Shown in pieces: positions 54,698 to 62,889 of a stretch of 64,000 nt of DNA. The notes under the pieces are model-generated. The model was not told where the DNA came from. It saw only the letters and a program-made list of their open reading frames with translations, and ran no database searches. Made by a program: the position numbers and the translations under genes. Origin of the DNA: Rhodopseudomonas_A palustris_F (GTDB lineage: Bacteria > Pseudomonadota > Alphaproteobacteria > Rhizobiales > Xanthobacteraceae). Where the stretch lies: NCBI RefSeq assembly GCF_000013745.1, contig NC_007925.1, positions 5,394,001-5,458,000 on the forward strand, read 5' to 3'. Numbering within the stretch: the stretch's first letter is position 1; each line of letters begins with the position of its first letter.

Positions 54698-55446
54698 CAG
54701 ATCACCCCGGCTTCATTCTTGAGTTTCGAGACCAGCTCGGCGACGTCCTTGACCTTGACGCCGGCCTTGCGGCCGCCGGGTTCGACGGTCTTCAGAATCT
54801 CCAGATGCGGGGCGAGATCGACGCCGTATTGCTCGGCGGTTGCCTCTGCGATCGGCTTTTTCTTCGCCTTCATGATATTCGGAAGACTGGCATAGCGCGG
54901 TTCGTTCAACCGCAGGTCGGTGGTGACGATCGCCGGGCCCTTCAGCTTGACGATCTGCGAGCCGCCATCGACCTCGCGGGCGACCTGGAAGTCGGCGCCG
55001 TCGACCTCGAGCTTGGAGGCGAAGGTGGCTTGCGACCAGCCGAGCAGCGCCGCCAGCATCTGGCCGGTCTGGTTGGAATCGTCGTCGATCGCCTGCTTGC
55101 CGAGAATGATCAGGCCGGGCTTCTCCTCGTCGGCGATGGCCTTGAGGATCTTGGCGACCGCCAGCGGCTCGACATTGCCTTCCACCTTGACCAGGATGCC
55201 GCGGTCGGCGCCCATCGCCAGCCCAGTGCGGATGGTTTCCGAGGCCTGGGCCGGGCCGATCGACACCACCACCACCTCGGTCGCCTTGCCGGCTTCCTTG
55301 AGGCGCAGGGCTTCCTCGACCGCGATCTCGTCAAACGGATTCATCGACATCTTGACGTTGCCGAGTTCGACGCCCGACCCGTCACTCTTGACCCGGATCT
55401 TGACGTTGTAATCGACGACCCGCTTAACCGGCACCAGAACCTTCAT
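54697..55446 (-). CDS. etfB: Electron transfer flavoprotein subunit beta
   Basis: The 249-residue protein starts MKVLVPVKRVVDYNVKIRVK and has the AMP-binding beta-subunit core (GPAQASETIRTGLAMGADRG, LIILGKQAIDDDSNQTGQML) and C-terminal LRLNEPRYASLPNIMKAKKK. It forms the heterodimer with EtfA. The corrinoid adenosyltransferase gene ends 103 bases upstream on the same strand. Confidence 0.97.
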   Translation of the reverse strand: MKVLVPVKRVVDYNVKIRVKSDGSGVELGNVKMSMNPFDEIAVEEALRLKEAGKATEVVVVSIGPAQASETIRTGLAMGADRGILVKVEGNVEPLAVAKILKAIADEEKPGLIILGKQAIDDDSNQTGQMLAALLGWSQATFASKLEVDGADFQVAREVDGGSQIVKLKGPAIVTTDLRLNEPRYASLPNIMKAKKKPIAEATAEQYGVDLAPHLEILKTVEPGGRKAGVKVKDVAELVSKLKNEAGVI

Positions 55447-55549
55447 CGATCCTCTTTCGTGTTGAGCTAAGTTGAATCTCGTGGCCGCGGAACCTAAAGC
55501 GCTCGCTATCAGCGGTCAACGCGGCAAAGCCAAAAATCGCGGCAGGCGA

Positions 55550-56122
55550 TCAGCGGTTTTGTCCCGGTACCCAGAGGACGTCGCCGGCGCCGTTATCATT
55601 CGCCGTCCGGCTGGCGACGAACAGGAAATCCGACAGCCGGTTGATGTACTGGATCGCAATCGGACTGAGCGTTTCGTCGGCACGGGCCGCCAGTTCCACC
55701 ATCGCGCGTTCCGCCCTGCGGCATATCGTGCGGGCGACATGGAGGTGCGCCGCCGCCGGCGAGCCGCCCGGCAGCACGAAGGACTCCAACGGCGCCAGCG
55801 TGGCATTGAGACTATCGATCTCGCGTTCCAGCCGCTCGACCTGGCTCGCCAGCACGCGCAGCCGTTCGGCGCTGCCCTGACGCTGCGGCACTGCGAGATC
55901 GGCGCCGAGATCGAACAAATCGTTCTGGATGCGGCCCAGCATGGCGTCGACCGCCGGCGCGTCGGCGAGATGCAGCCGCACCACGCCGATCGCGGCGTTG
56001 GTTTCATCCACGGTTCCATAGGCGCAGATCCGCAGATCGTATTTCGGCCGGCGCTCGCCATTGGCCAGCGCGGTGGTACCGTCGTCGCCGCTGCGGGTAT
56101 AAATCCGATTCAGCACTACCAT
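55550..56122 (-). CDS. PduO-type cob(I)alamin adenosyltransferase
   Basis: The 190-residue protein begins RIYTRSGDDGTTALANGERR, the ATP-binding signature of PduO-type ATR, followed by KYDLRICAYGTVDETNAAIG and RRAERAMVELA. It converts cob(I)alamin to adenosylcobalamin for B12-dependent mutases. Placement before etfBA and 3-hydroxybutyryl-CoA dehydrogenase fits acyl-CoA metabolism that uses methylmalonyl-CoA or ethylmalonyl-CoA mutases elsewhere (inference). Confidence 0.95.
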   Translation of the reverse strand: MVVLNRIYTRSGDDGTTALANGERRPKYDLRICAYGTVDETNAAIGVVRLHLADAPAVDAMLGRIQNDLFDLGADLAVPQRQGSAERLRVLASQVERLEREIDSLNATLAPLESFVLPGGSPAAAHLHVARTICRRAERAMVELAARADETLSPIAIQYINRLSDFLFVASRTANDNGAGDVLWVPGQNR

Positions 56123-56158
56123 CGCCGTCCCTCGTTGCTTCGCCGGGTCAGGTTCCGC

Positions 56159-56353
56159 TTAGCGCCCCAACGCCCAGACCGCCAGCATCGTGATCACGAT
56201 CGCGACAAACTGCAGCAAAACCCGCCATCGCATCAGTTGCTGCGATCGATTGGGGGAGCCGCCCCGCATCATGTTGAACAGGCCGAGCAGCAGAACGATC
56301 GCGACAGCGCCGACCGCGACGGGAAGGAGAATCGTGCTCAGGAACGTTGCCAT
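56159..56353 (-). CDS. Twin-transmembrane HIG1-like protein
   Basis: The 64-residue product has two helices (LLPVAVGAVAIVLLLGLFNM and WRVLLQFVAIVITMLAVWAL) joined by RGGSPNRSQQLMR, the pattern of alphaproteobacterial HIG1-domain proteins related to respiratory supercomplex factors. It sits 36 bases before the corrinoid adenosyltransferase on the same strand, a conserved pairing in this group; the functional link is not clear. Confidence 0.88.
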   Translation of the reverse strand: MATFLSTILLPVAVGAVAIVLLLGLFNMMRGGSPNRSQQLMRWRVLLQFVAIVITMLAVWALGR

Positions 56354-56482
56354 GGGGTCTCATAACACCACAGGCGCAGCGGCGCCATTGCGGACATCGG
56401 GGGTAGCGGTGCAGTTGGCTTTCCTCTCGGCGTCGGATGATAGTATTGTGGCACGTCAGCCCGCTTCAGACCAAGGTGAACC

Positions 56483-57376
56483 GTGAGGCAATTGCGCTAC
56501 GCCTATCTGGTCGGGATCGACGCCTTCTACACCTTCCTTGCCGATGACGGCTGGGCGATCGCCAGCCATATCGCGCTGTCCAGCCTGATGGCACTGTTCC
56601 CGTTCCTGATCGTGTTGACCTCGCTGGCGGGTTTCTTCGGATCGAAGGGACTGGCCGACCAGGCCGCGGAACTGATGCTGCAGGTGTGGCCGATCCAGGT
56701 CGCCGACGCGCTGTCCGGCGAAATCCACGACGTGCTGACCACGACGCGCGGCGACGCCCTGACTATCGGCCTGTTGCTGGCGATCTACTTCGCCTCCAAC
56801 GGCATCGAGAGCCTGCGGGTGGCGCTGAACCGGGCCTATGCGGTGACCGAAACGCGCAGTTGGTATTGGCTGCGATTGGAGTCGATCGGCTACACGCTGG
56901 TCGCCGCCTTCACCGCGCTGGCGATGGCGTTCCTGATCGTGCTCGGCCCGTTGCTGCTCGCGGCGGCGCGGCGCTACGTGCCGCTGGTGATCGAGGACAA
57001 CGCCACGCTGCTCAACGTCACCCGCTACGGCATCACCATCACCGTGCTGATCATCGCGCTGTTCCTGCTGCACGCCTGGCTGCCGTGCGGGCGACGGACA
57101 TTCTGGCAGATCCTGCCGGGGATCATCTTCACGATGGTCGCCTCGCTGCTCTCCGGGATCGGCTTCGGGATGTATCTGGCGCGCTTCGCCAGCAACTACG
57201 TGACGATGTATGCGGGGCTCGCCTCGGTGATCATCGCGCTGGTGTTCCTGTATTTCATCGCCGCGATCTTCGTCTATGGCGGCGAACTAAACGCCGCGAT
57301 CATCAAGTCGCGACTGCCTCGCGGCGTGTCGCTTCAAGCAGCGCAGTCGCTAGCCCCCGAGGAGACACCGGTTTGA
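56483..57376 (+). CDS. YihY/BrkB family membrane protein
   Basis: The 297-residue product has six hydrophobic helices (e.g. IALSSLMALFPFLIVLTSLAGFF, LVAAFTALAMAFLIVLGPLLL, VIIALVFLYFIAAIFVYGGELN). The family name (virulence factor BrkB, YihY) does not fix a function. The start is GTG 56483. Its last 74 bases overlap the 3' end of the convergent hybrid kinase gene. Confidence 0.93.
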   Translation: MRQLRYAYLVGIDAFYTFLADDGWAIASHIALSSLMALFPFLIVLTSLAGFFGSKGLADQAAELMLQVWPIQVADALSGEIHDVLTTTRGDALTIGLLLAIYFASNGIESLRVALNRAYAVTETRSWYWLRLESIGYTLVAAFTALAMAFLIVLGPLLLAAARRYVPLVIEDNATLLNVTRYGITITVLIIALFLLHAWLPCGRRTFWQILPGIIFTMVASLLSGIGFGMYLARFASNYVTMYAGLASVIIALVFLYFIAAIFVYGGELNAAIIKSRLPRGVSLQAAQSLAPEETPV

Positions 57377-58550
57377 GCAGGAAGGCGTCGGCCCCGGCGG
57401 CGCGCGAGGCGGCCTCGTCATCGCCGCGGCCGGACACGCCGATGATGGCGATGCGGCCTGTCGCCCCGGGCAGCGCGCGGATCTGACGGATCGCCTCGAC
57501 GCCGCTGATGCCGGGCAGCACCATGTCCATCAGCACCGCGTCGAACTGCCCCTCCGCGACGCGGCTCGCGGCGAGTTCGCCGCGCCCGACGAACTCGGTA
57601 TGATGGCCGAGTTCGCTGAGCACCGCGTTGAGCACGACGCGGCCGAACGGATTGTCCTCGACGCTGAGCAGATGCAGCGGCGCGGCGCGATCTTCCGGGC
57701 TTTCGCCGTCGGCGCCCGGCAACAGCGTCAGCGCCCCGGTCGACCGGGTCAACGCCACCGTCAGCGTGAAGGTGGTGCCGCCGCCGGGCCGCTGCGCCAC
57801 CGCGATGTCGCCGCCCATCGCACGCGCGATCTGCCGTACCGAGGACAGCCCGAGGCCGGCGCCGCCGAACCGCGCCGCGATGGTGACGTTGGCCTGCGAG
57901 AACGGCCGAAACAGCCGCTTGATCTCGGTGAGCGTCAGCCCGATGCCGCTGTCGGACACCGCGAACACGATTCCGACCTTGCCCTTCGGCGCGCGCGCGG
58001 TCGACACCTTGATCGCGACAGAGCCCTGCTCGGTGAACTTCACCGCATTGTCGATCAGGTTTTCCAGCGCCGCGCGCAGCCGGATCGCGTCGCCGACCAC
58101 GAAGGCCGGGAGCTTGTCGCTGATCCGGGTGGTCGCCTGCAGGCCTTTGGCGGCCGCGCGCCCGGCCAGCGAGTTGGCGGCGTTGCGGGCCAGCGCGCGC
58201 AGATCGAAGAAATCTTCGCGCACGCCGAGGCCGGAGGCGCTGCTGCGTGCGGCGTCGACGAACAAGGTTGCAAGGCCGGCGAGATGCTCGGCTCCGGCCT
58301 TGATGGTGTCGACCCAGCGGCGTTCGCGGGGGTCGAGATCGGAGGTCGCGAGCAGATCGCTGACCGCGAGAATGCCGGTGAGCGGCGTGCGCACCTCGTG
58401 GGCGAACGCCGCCAACGCCAACTCGACGATGCCGGGATCGGAGCGCGGCGGCGCGCGGCGCTTCGGCGGCGCGGGTTTGCGGGCGCGCTTCTTCGCCGTC
58501 CGCTTCACCAGCGTCCGCCCGCTTCGCAGCTGGCGCGATGTTACTGCCAT
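57303..58550 (-). CDS. Cytosolic hybrid histidine kinase with C-terminal receiver
   Basis: From ATG 58550 the product is 415 residues: a strongly basic N-terminal tail (VKRTAKKRARKPAPPKRRAP), HisKA with the phospho-His in FAHEVRTPLTGIL (H51), HATPase with N-box ENLIDNAVKFT and G-boxes DSGIGL and GGAGLGLS, then a receiver (SVEDNPFG, Asp in VLMDMVLPGISG, Lys in LKPVSP). No membrane helix or sensor domain is visible. A frame to 58607 lacks support. It overlaps the 3' end of BrkB by 74 bases. The partner regulator and signal are unknown. Confidence 0.9.
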   Translation of the reverse strand: MAVTSRQLRSGRTLVKRTAKKRARKPAPPKRRAPPRSDPGIVELALAAFAHEVRTPLTGILAVSDLLATSDLDPRERRWVDTIKAGAEHLAGLATLFVDAARSSASGLGVREDFFDLRALARNAANSLAGRAAAKGLQATTRISDKLPAFVVGDAIRLRAALENLIDNAVKFTEQGSVAIKVSTARAPKGKVGIVFAVSDSGIGLTLTEIKRLFRPFSQANVTIAARFGGAGLGLSSVRQIARAMGGDIAVAQRPGGGTTFTLTVALTRSTGALTLLPGADGESPEDRAAPLHLLSVEDNPFGRVVLNAVLSELGHHTEFVGRGELAASRVAEGQFDAVLMDMVLPGISGVEAIRQIRALPGATGRIAIIGVSGRGDDEAASRAAGADAFLLKPVSPRGLATALLEATRREAVAT

Positions 58551-58635
58551 CAATCCCCCGACCGCCCGCGCGCACCATGCCACGACACGGTGCTTCGAGT
58601 CACGCAAGCTGCGCGCCGTCGGCTTGCCGCCAACT

Positions 58636-59511
58636 TCAGGCCGGTGGCAGACCCAATTGCCGACGAATCGCCGGCGGCGTGATCCCGCTACCTCGTAATT
58701 CCACCAGGGAGGTGGCCCGCATCGACTTCGACAGTTTGTGTCCGGCGACGTCCAGGATCAGACGATGATGCCGGTAGGCCGGCTGCGGCAGATCGAGCAG
58801 CGCCTGCAGCAGCCGGTGCACGCTGGTGGCCCAGAACAGGTCGCGACCGCGCACCACCTCGGTGACGCCCTGCAGCGCGTCGTCGATCGCCACGGCGAGA
58901 TGATAGCTGGTCGGCGTGTCCTTGCGCGCCAGCACCACGTCGCCCCAGGCCTGCGGCTGCGCCGGCACGGTGCCGGTCTCGCCGTGCGGGCCTTCGCCGC
59001 GTTCGCGCCAGCTCAGCGAACCGACCCGGGCGATCGCCGCCGCCATGTCGAGCCGCAGCGCATAGGGCGCGCCGGAGGCCAGCAGCTGCGCGCGCCGATC
59101 CGGCGTCAGCGCGCGCGCGTCGCCGGGATACAGCGGCGCGCCGTCGGGATCGCGCGGCCACGGCCCGGCCTGCTCGCGCTGCATCACCAACCGGGCGATC
59201 TCGGCGCGGCTTTCGAACGCCGGATACAGCAAGCCCATCTCGCTGAGTCGCGTCGTCGCCTGCCGATACAGTTCGAAATGCTCGGACTGCCGCCGCACCT
59301 CGCCCTCCCAGCGGAGGCCGAGCCAGGACAGGTCACTGAGGATCGCGGCTTCGAATTCCGGACGGCAGCGCGTGGCGTCGATGTCCTCGATCCGCAGCAA
59401 CATCCGGCCGCCGGCCGCCCGCGCCAGGTCGAAATTCAGCAACGCCGAAAAAGCGTGGCCGAGATGCAAGAGGCCGTTCGGGCTCGGCGCGAAACGGAAA
59501 ACGGGTGGCAT
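58636..59511 (-). CDS. gluQ: Glutamyl-Q tRNA(Asp) synthetase
   Basis: The 291-residue paralogue of the GltX catalytic domain attaches glutamate to queuosine in tRNA(Asp). It has the HIGH-type motif NGLLHLGHAFSALL near residue 12 and a KMSKS-type motif GHKLSKSMRATSL, with no anticodon-binding domain, the diagnostic layout. ATG 59511 gives the correct start; the longer frame upstream overlaps the divergent glycosylase gene. It is co-oriented with the kinase downstream, 85 bases away. Confidence 0.94.
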   Translation of the reverse strand: MPPVFRFAPSPNGLLHLGHAFSALLNFDLARAAGGRMLLRIEDIDATRCRPEFEAAILSDLSWLGLRWEGEVRRQSEHFELYRQATTRLSEMGLLYPAFESRAEIARLVMQREQAGPWPRDPDGAPLYPGDARALTPDRRAQLLASGAPYALRLDMAAAIARVGSLSWRERGEGPHGETGTVPAQPQAWGDVVLARKDTPTSYHLAVAIDDALQGVTEVVRGRDLFWATSVHRLLQALLDLPQPAYRHHRLILDVAGHKLSKSMRATSLVELRGSGITPPAIRRQLGLPPA

Positions 59512-59548
59512 TGATCTCTTTCGGCGGACATGTTCGTTGTAAGCCGCG

Positions 59549-60211
59549 ATGACCGTCCACCTCAACACCCAGACCGATCTCGACGAGGCCGTCAAAGCGC
59601 TGGTCAAGCTGGACCCGCGGCTGAAGCCGGTCTTGAAGCGCGCCGGGATGCCGACGCTGCGGCGGCGCGAACCGGGGTTCGGCGGGCTCGCCGCGATCGT
59701 CTGCGGCCAGCAATTGTCGGTGGCCTCGGCGGCGGCGATCTGGCGGCGGGTGTCGGCGGCGTTCGATCCGTTCCACCACGACGCGCTGCGCCGCGCCCGC
59801 GCCGACCGGCTCGGCCGGCTGGGACTGTCGGCGGCCAAGATCAAGACCCTGAAGAATCTGGCGCGGGAACTGGCCGCCGAGCGCCTCAATCTCGACGTGC
59901 TCGCCGACGAGGACGCCGACGCCGCCCATGCCAGCCTGACCGCGCTGCACGGCATCGGGCCGTGGACCGCCGACATCTATCTGTTGTTCTGCCTCGGCCA
60001 TGGCGACGCCTGGCCGGCCGGCGATCTCGCGCTGCAGGAGGCGATGCGGATCGGACTCGAACTGCCCGCGCGGCCGACGCCGAAACAAATGGCGCCGCTC
60101 GCCGAGCCGTGGCGCCCGCTGCGGGGAGCGGCCGCGCATCTGTGGTGGGCCTATTATCACGCGGTGAAACAGCGCGAGGGCGTGATCGGGAAGGCCGCGG
60201 CCAAAATTTGA
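59549..60211 (+). CDS. DNA-3-methyladenine glycosylase 2 (AlkA-like HhH-GPD)
   Basis: The 220-residue protein has the helix-hairpin-helix LTALHGIGPWTADIYLLF and the catalytic Asp in PAGDLALQEAMRI, the HhH-GPD signature. It lacks the extra N-terminal domain of E. coli AlkA, as usual for this alphaproteobacterial type. It excises alkylated purines in base-excision repair. It is divergent from gluQ, 37 bases between starts. Confidence 0.93.
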   Translation: MTVHLNTQTDLDEAVKALVKLDPRLKPVLKRAGMPTLRRREPGFGGLAAIVCGQQLSVASAAAIWRRVSAAFDPFHHDALRRARADRLGRLGLSAAKIKTLKNLARELAAERLNLDVLADEDADAAHASLTALHGIGPWTADIYLLFCLGHGDAWPAGDLALQEAMRIGLELPARPTPKQMAPLAEPWRPLRGAAAHLWWAYYHAVKQREGVIGKAAAKI

Positions 60212-60360
60212 CGCCGCAGGGCCGTTCGCGAAGCGTCCCGATTGCCCGGCGCGGCACAGCCTTCTTCACGCCGCTCAGCAGACCGGGTGCCGGTTGATAA
60301 CGCTTCAGAGAGAACCGCGGGACCGAATCTGCTGCCACGTCGTCCAGTGCATGGGTGCCT

Positions 60361-61524
60361 TCAGCGTGGATTCATGGCGATCACCGTTGACGTGGCGACG
60401 GGTTGCGGCGGCGCATCGCCATTGACTCGCCTCTTGAAGATCTGAAGCAACGGCCCATCAAGTATCGCACCGGCGAGCTTATCGGTGACGATCTCTTCCG
60501 GATTGTCGGCGAAGACAAAGCGATATTTGGGACCGCGAGTTCCGCCTTCAAAGAAGTCGAACAGGCGCCCGCGGCGTTCGCGGCCAAAGAAGACAACCAG
60601 TTTGCCTTTATAGCTGGTGAATTCGATCCTCTGCGCAGCATCGAAAAGCAACTCGTCGTCGGCCAGGTAGGAGAGCCGACGTTTCACGAAGGTGAGCACC
60701 TCCAATTCCGTATCGGACGGCAGAACAGTTCCTGGCTCTTTCGCCGCCTCAGGGGCCGCACTCGCTTCCGTCTGCACCAAAGCAGCCGGCGGCGCCGCCT
60801 TGGTCAATTCCAGGCGCTGCAGGATCTTCACGTTGACGAATTCGCGAAATGCGGTGCCGACCAGGTCCTGGTATTCAGGCAACGACTTGTCCCGCACGTG
60901 CTGAATATTGACGGCCCTCAACAGCATCCGGGTGAACGATTCACTCGGCCGTTCCGCCAGCAAGGTGATTTCCTGCAAGAATTTCTGGAATACCAGTTTG
61001 CGCTTGGCCTCAGCGCCAATGTTCTCGGGATTGAACTGCCCCTTCTGCAGCGACTTCAACCCGTCGGCAACGCTTTCATCCAATCTGCCGTTTGCGATGT
61101 CACGAAGGTTGACAGTGAGAAAAGCCTTCTCATCCATCATGTTGGGTTCGTCAGAGTCCGCATAGAATTCAAACACGACGCCATCAGTCAGCAACCCCAT
61201 CTTGACCGTGGGCGCCGCATTAAAGTAGCTGCGAAGCTGCCCTCTTTCGTCTTTCAACGGGGCACCACAACACTTGCATTCGATGGCGACGATCGGCAGA
61301 TCGTCCTGCAAGATCGCGAAGTCGACACGATTCTTGTACTTATCGGAAAAGTCGGCGGCGTGCTCGGGACAAACTTCAAATGGATTTTGAACGTCAAACC
61401 CCAGGAAACTGATGAACGGAAGCACCAGAAACATCTTGGTGGATTCTTCGTTGTTGCAACGCTCGGCGATGCCCACGTAGCGTTTTGCAAACCCGATCAG
61501 CCTGTCTCCAAACTCATCTGCCAT
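60361..61524 (-). CDS. Stand-alone PD-(D/E)XK nuclease-like (HsdR N-terminal-type) protein
   Basis: The 387-residue protein has a PD-(D/E)XK core: NRVDFAILQDDLPIVAIECK with D68, E82 and K84, similar to the N-terminal domain of type I restriction HsdR (RSYFNAAPTVKMGLLTDG follows). No helicase motif follows, and no HsdM/HsdS or other restriction gene is next to it. The C-terminal half (about residues 200-387) has no motif I can assign. The gene is less GC-rich than its neighbours. The likely start is ATG 61524 with GGGGGACC upstream. It may be an anti-phage or orphan restriction component (inference). Confidence 0.82.
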   Translation of the reverse strand: MADEFGDRLIGFAKRYVGIAERCNNEESTKMFLVLPFISFLGFDVQNPFEVCPEHAADFSDKYKNRVDFAILQDDLPIVAIECKCCGAPLKDERGQLRSYFNAAPTVKMGLLTDGVVFEFYADSDEPNMMDEKAFLTVNLRDIANGRLDESVADGLKSLQKGQFNPENIGAEAKRKLVFQKFLQEITLLAERPSESFTRMLLRAVNIQHVRDKSLPEYQDLVGTAFREFVNVKILQRLELTKAAPPAALVQTEASAAPEAAKEPGTVLPSDTELEVLTFVKRRLSYLADDELLFDAAQRIEFTSYKGKLVVFFGRERRGRLFDFFEGGTRGPKYRFVFADNPEEIVTDKLAGAILDGPLLQIFKRRVNGDAPPQPVATSTVIAMNPR

Positions 61525-61634
61525 GGTGGTCCCCCAAAGGAATGCCGCCGACACTGCAATCTATGGCGAATCAGCGACGTCGGCAACCATGGGTTGTTGC
61601 GTCATTAGTCAGATGTCGGCCGGCCAGGGGAAAG

Positions 61635-61768
61635 CGCGCCCGGGACGCGGTCACCATGCCGCGCGCGGCGTGGTGACAGCAGAGCCGGGGCCGTATCGGA
61701 ACGCAGCGCCTGGAACGGTCCCGGCTCGCGGAGCCGCGTGAAGGACGCGGCACCGCGTCCGGGACACC
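61635..61768. repeat. Family A palindromic repeat, copy 7
   Basis: GCGCCCGGGACGC to GCGTCCGGGACAC, inner pair GCCGGGGCCGTATCGG / GGAACGGTCCCGGC, between the PD-(D/E)XK gene and the glycosyltransferase gene. It is more diverged than the others. Confidence 0.88.
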
Positions 61769-61814
61769 GCGCTTAGTTTGCGAACCTCTTTCTTGCCGTG
61801 ACGCTGCCCGCCAC

Positions 61815-62810
61815 TCAGACGGGCGCCGACGCCGTCGGGCTCGCGAGGTGCGGCGCGATGGCGTCGAGCACGCGCCCCGGCGAGGTGCGCGCCATGCCGT
61901 CCGGCGAGCGCCGGCCATCGTCGGGCAGGATCGGATGGATGAAGCGCGAATAGTCCAGCACCGGATTGACCGCGAAAAGCCCGAACGCCGGGGTGCCGAC
62001 CGCGGCCGCGACGTTCAGCGGTCCGGAATCCGGACCGAGATAGAGATCGGCGCCGCCGATCAGCGCCGCCGACTCGGCGATCGACAGCGTGCAGGCGTTG
62101 ACCTCAGCGCCGCGCCCGGCGGCGATCAGTGCGGCGGCCCGCGCGGCGTTGCCGGGACCGCCGATCAGAAATGCGGTGCCAGTCGAGCGCCGGCGCAATT
62201 CGTCCAAAAAGGCGCTCCATTGCGCGTCGCTCCAATCGCGCTGCGGCGCCGAGGCGCCGATGCCGAGCACGATCCACGGCCGCGGCCGGTCCTGATAACG
62301 CCGCAACAGCTCGGCGCGCAGCGCCGGCGGCAGCGTCAGGTTCGGCTCGGTGTCGGGCAGCGGCAGCTGCATCGCCGCCATCAACGCCTTCAGCCATTCG
62401 ATCGGGTGTTCGGGCCGGTAGCGCGGGTCGATGCCCGGGTTGGTGATGAACAGTCGCTGCTGGCCGAAGCCGAGCCCGATCCGGTTCGGGATGCCGGCGG
62501 CCAAGGCCGCGATCGCCGGACGCACCGAGCGGTCGAGGATCCACAACGTGGTGAAGCGCCTCGCCCGCAAGGTGCCGATCAATCGCGCGAGGTGCAGACC
62601 GCGCGCCCATTCGGAGCCGCGGTTCTCGTAATAGAGCGTCTCGGCGACGCAGGCTTCGCCGCGGAGCAGATCGCGGGCGAAGCTGGAGGGCAGCGTCAGG
62701 AAGGTCACCGCGCGCTCCGGCGTGGCGGCGGCGATCGCCCGGATGAACGGCAGATGCCACATCACGTCGCCGATGCCTTGCTTGGTCTGGATGACGGCGG
62801 TGGAGGTCAT
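61815..62810 (-). CDS. Glycosyltransferase family 9 (heptosyltransferase-like)
   Basis: The 331-residue protein has a GT-B fold with the N-terminal GIGDVMWHLPFIRAI, the NDP-sugar region IVLGIGASAPQRDW and the C-terminal GGADLYLGPDSGPLNVAAAVG, typical of GT9 heptosyltransferases acting on the LPS inner core or a related glycan. Its acceptor is unknown, and no LPS cluster is adjacent in the window. Confidence 0.9.
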   Translation of the reverse strand: MTSTAVIQTKQGIGDVMWHLPFIRAIAAATPERAVTFLTLPSSFARDLLRGEACVAETLYYENRGSEWARGLHLARLIGTLRARRFTTLWILDRSVRPAIAALAAGIPNRIGLGFGQQRLFITNPGIDPRYRPEHPIEWLKALMAAMQLPLPDTEPNLTLPPALRAELLRRYQDRPRPWIVLGIGASAPQRDWSDAQWSAFLDELRRRSTGTAFLIGGPGNAARAAALIAAGRGAEVNACTLSIAESAALIGGADLYLGPDSGPLNVAAAVGTPAFGLFAVNPVLDYSRFIHPILPDDGRRSPDGMARTSPGRVLDAIAPHLASPTASAPV

Positions 62811-62889
62811 GGCGAGGCCGGGCGGGGAGGATTTCCATCTCTATAAGCCAACTTCCGCGGCAAGCAATCGGCGCGCCGGCGGCGTCGCG

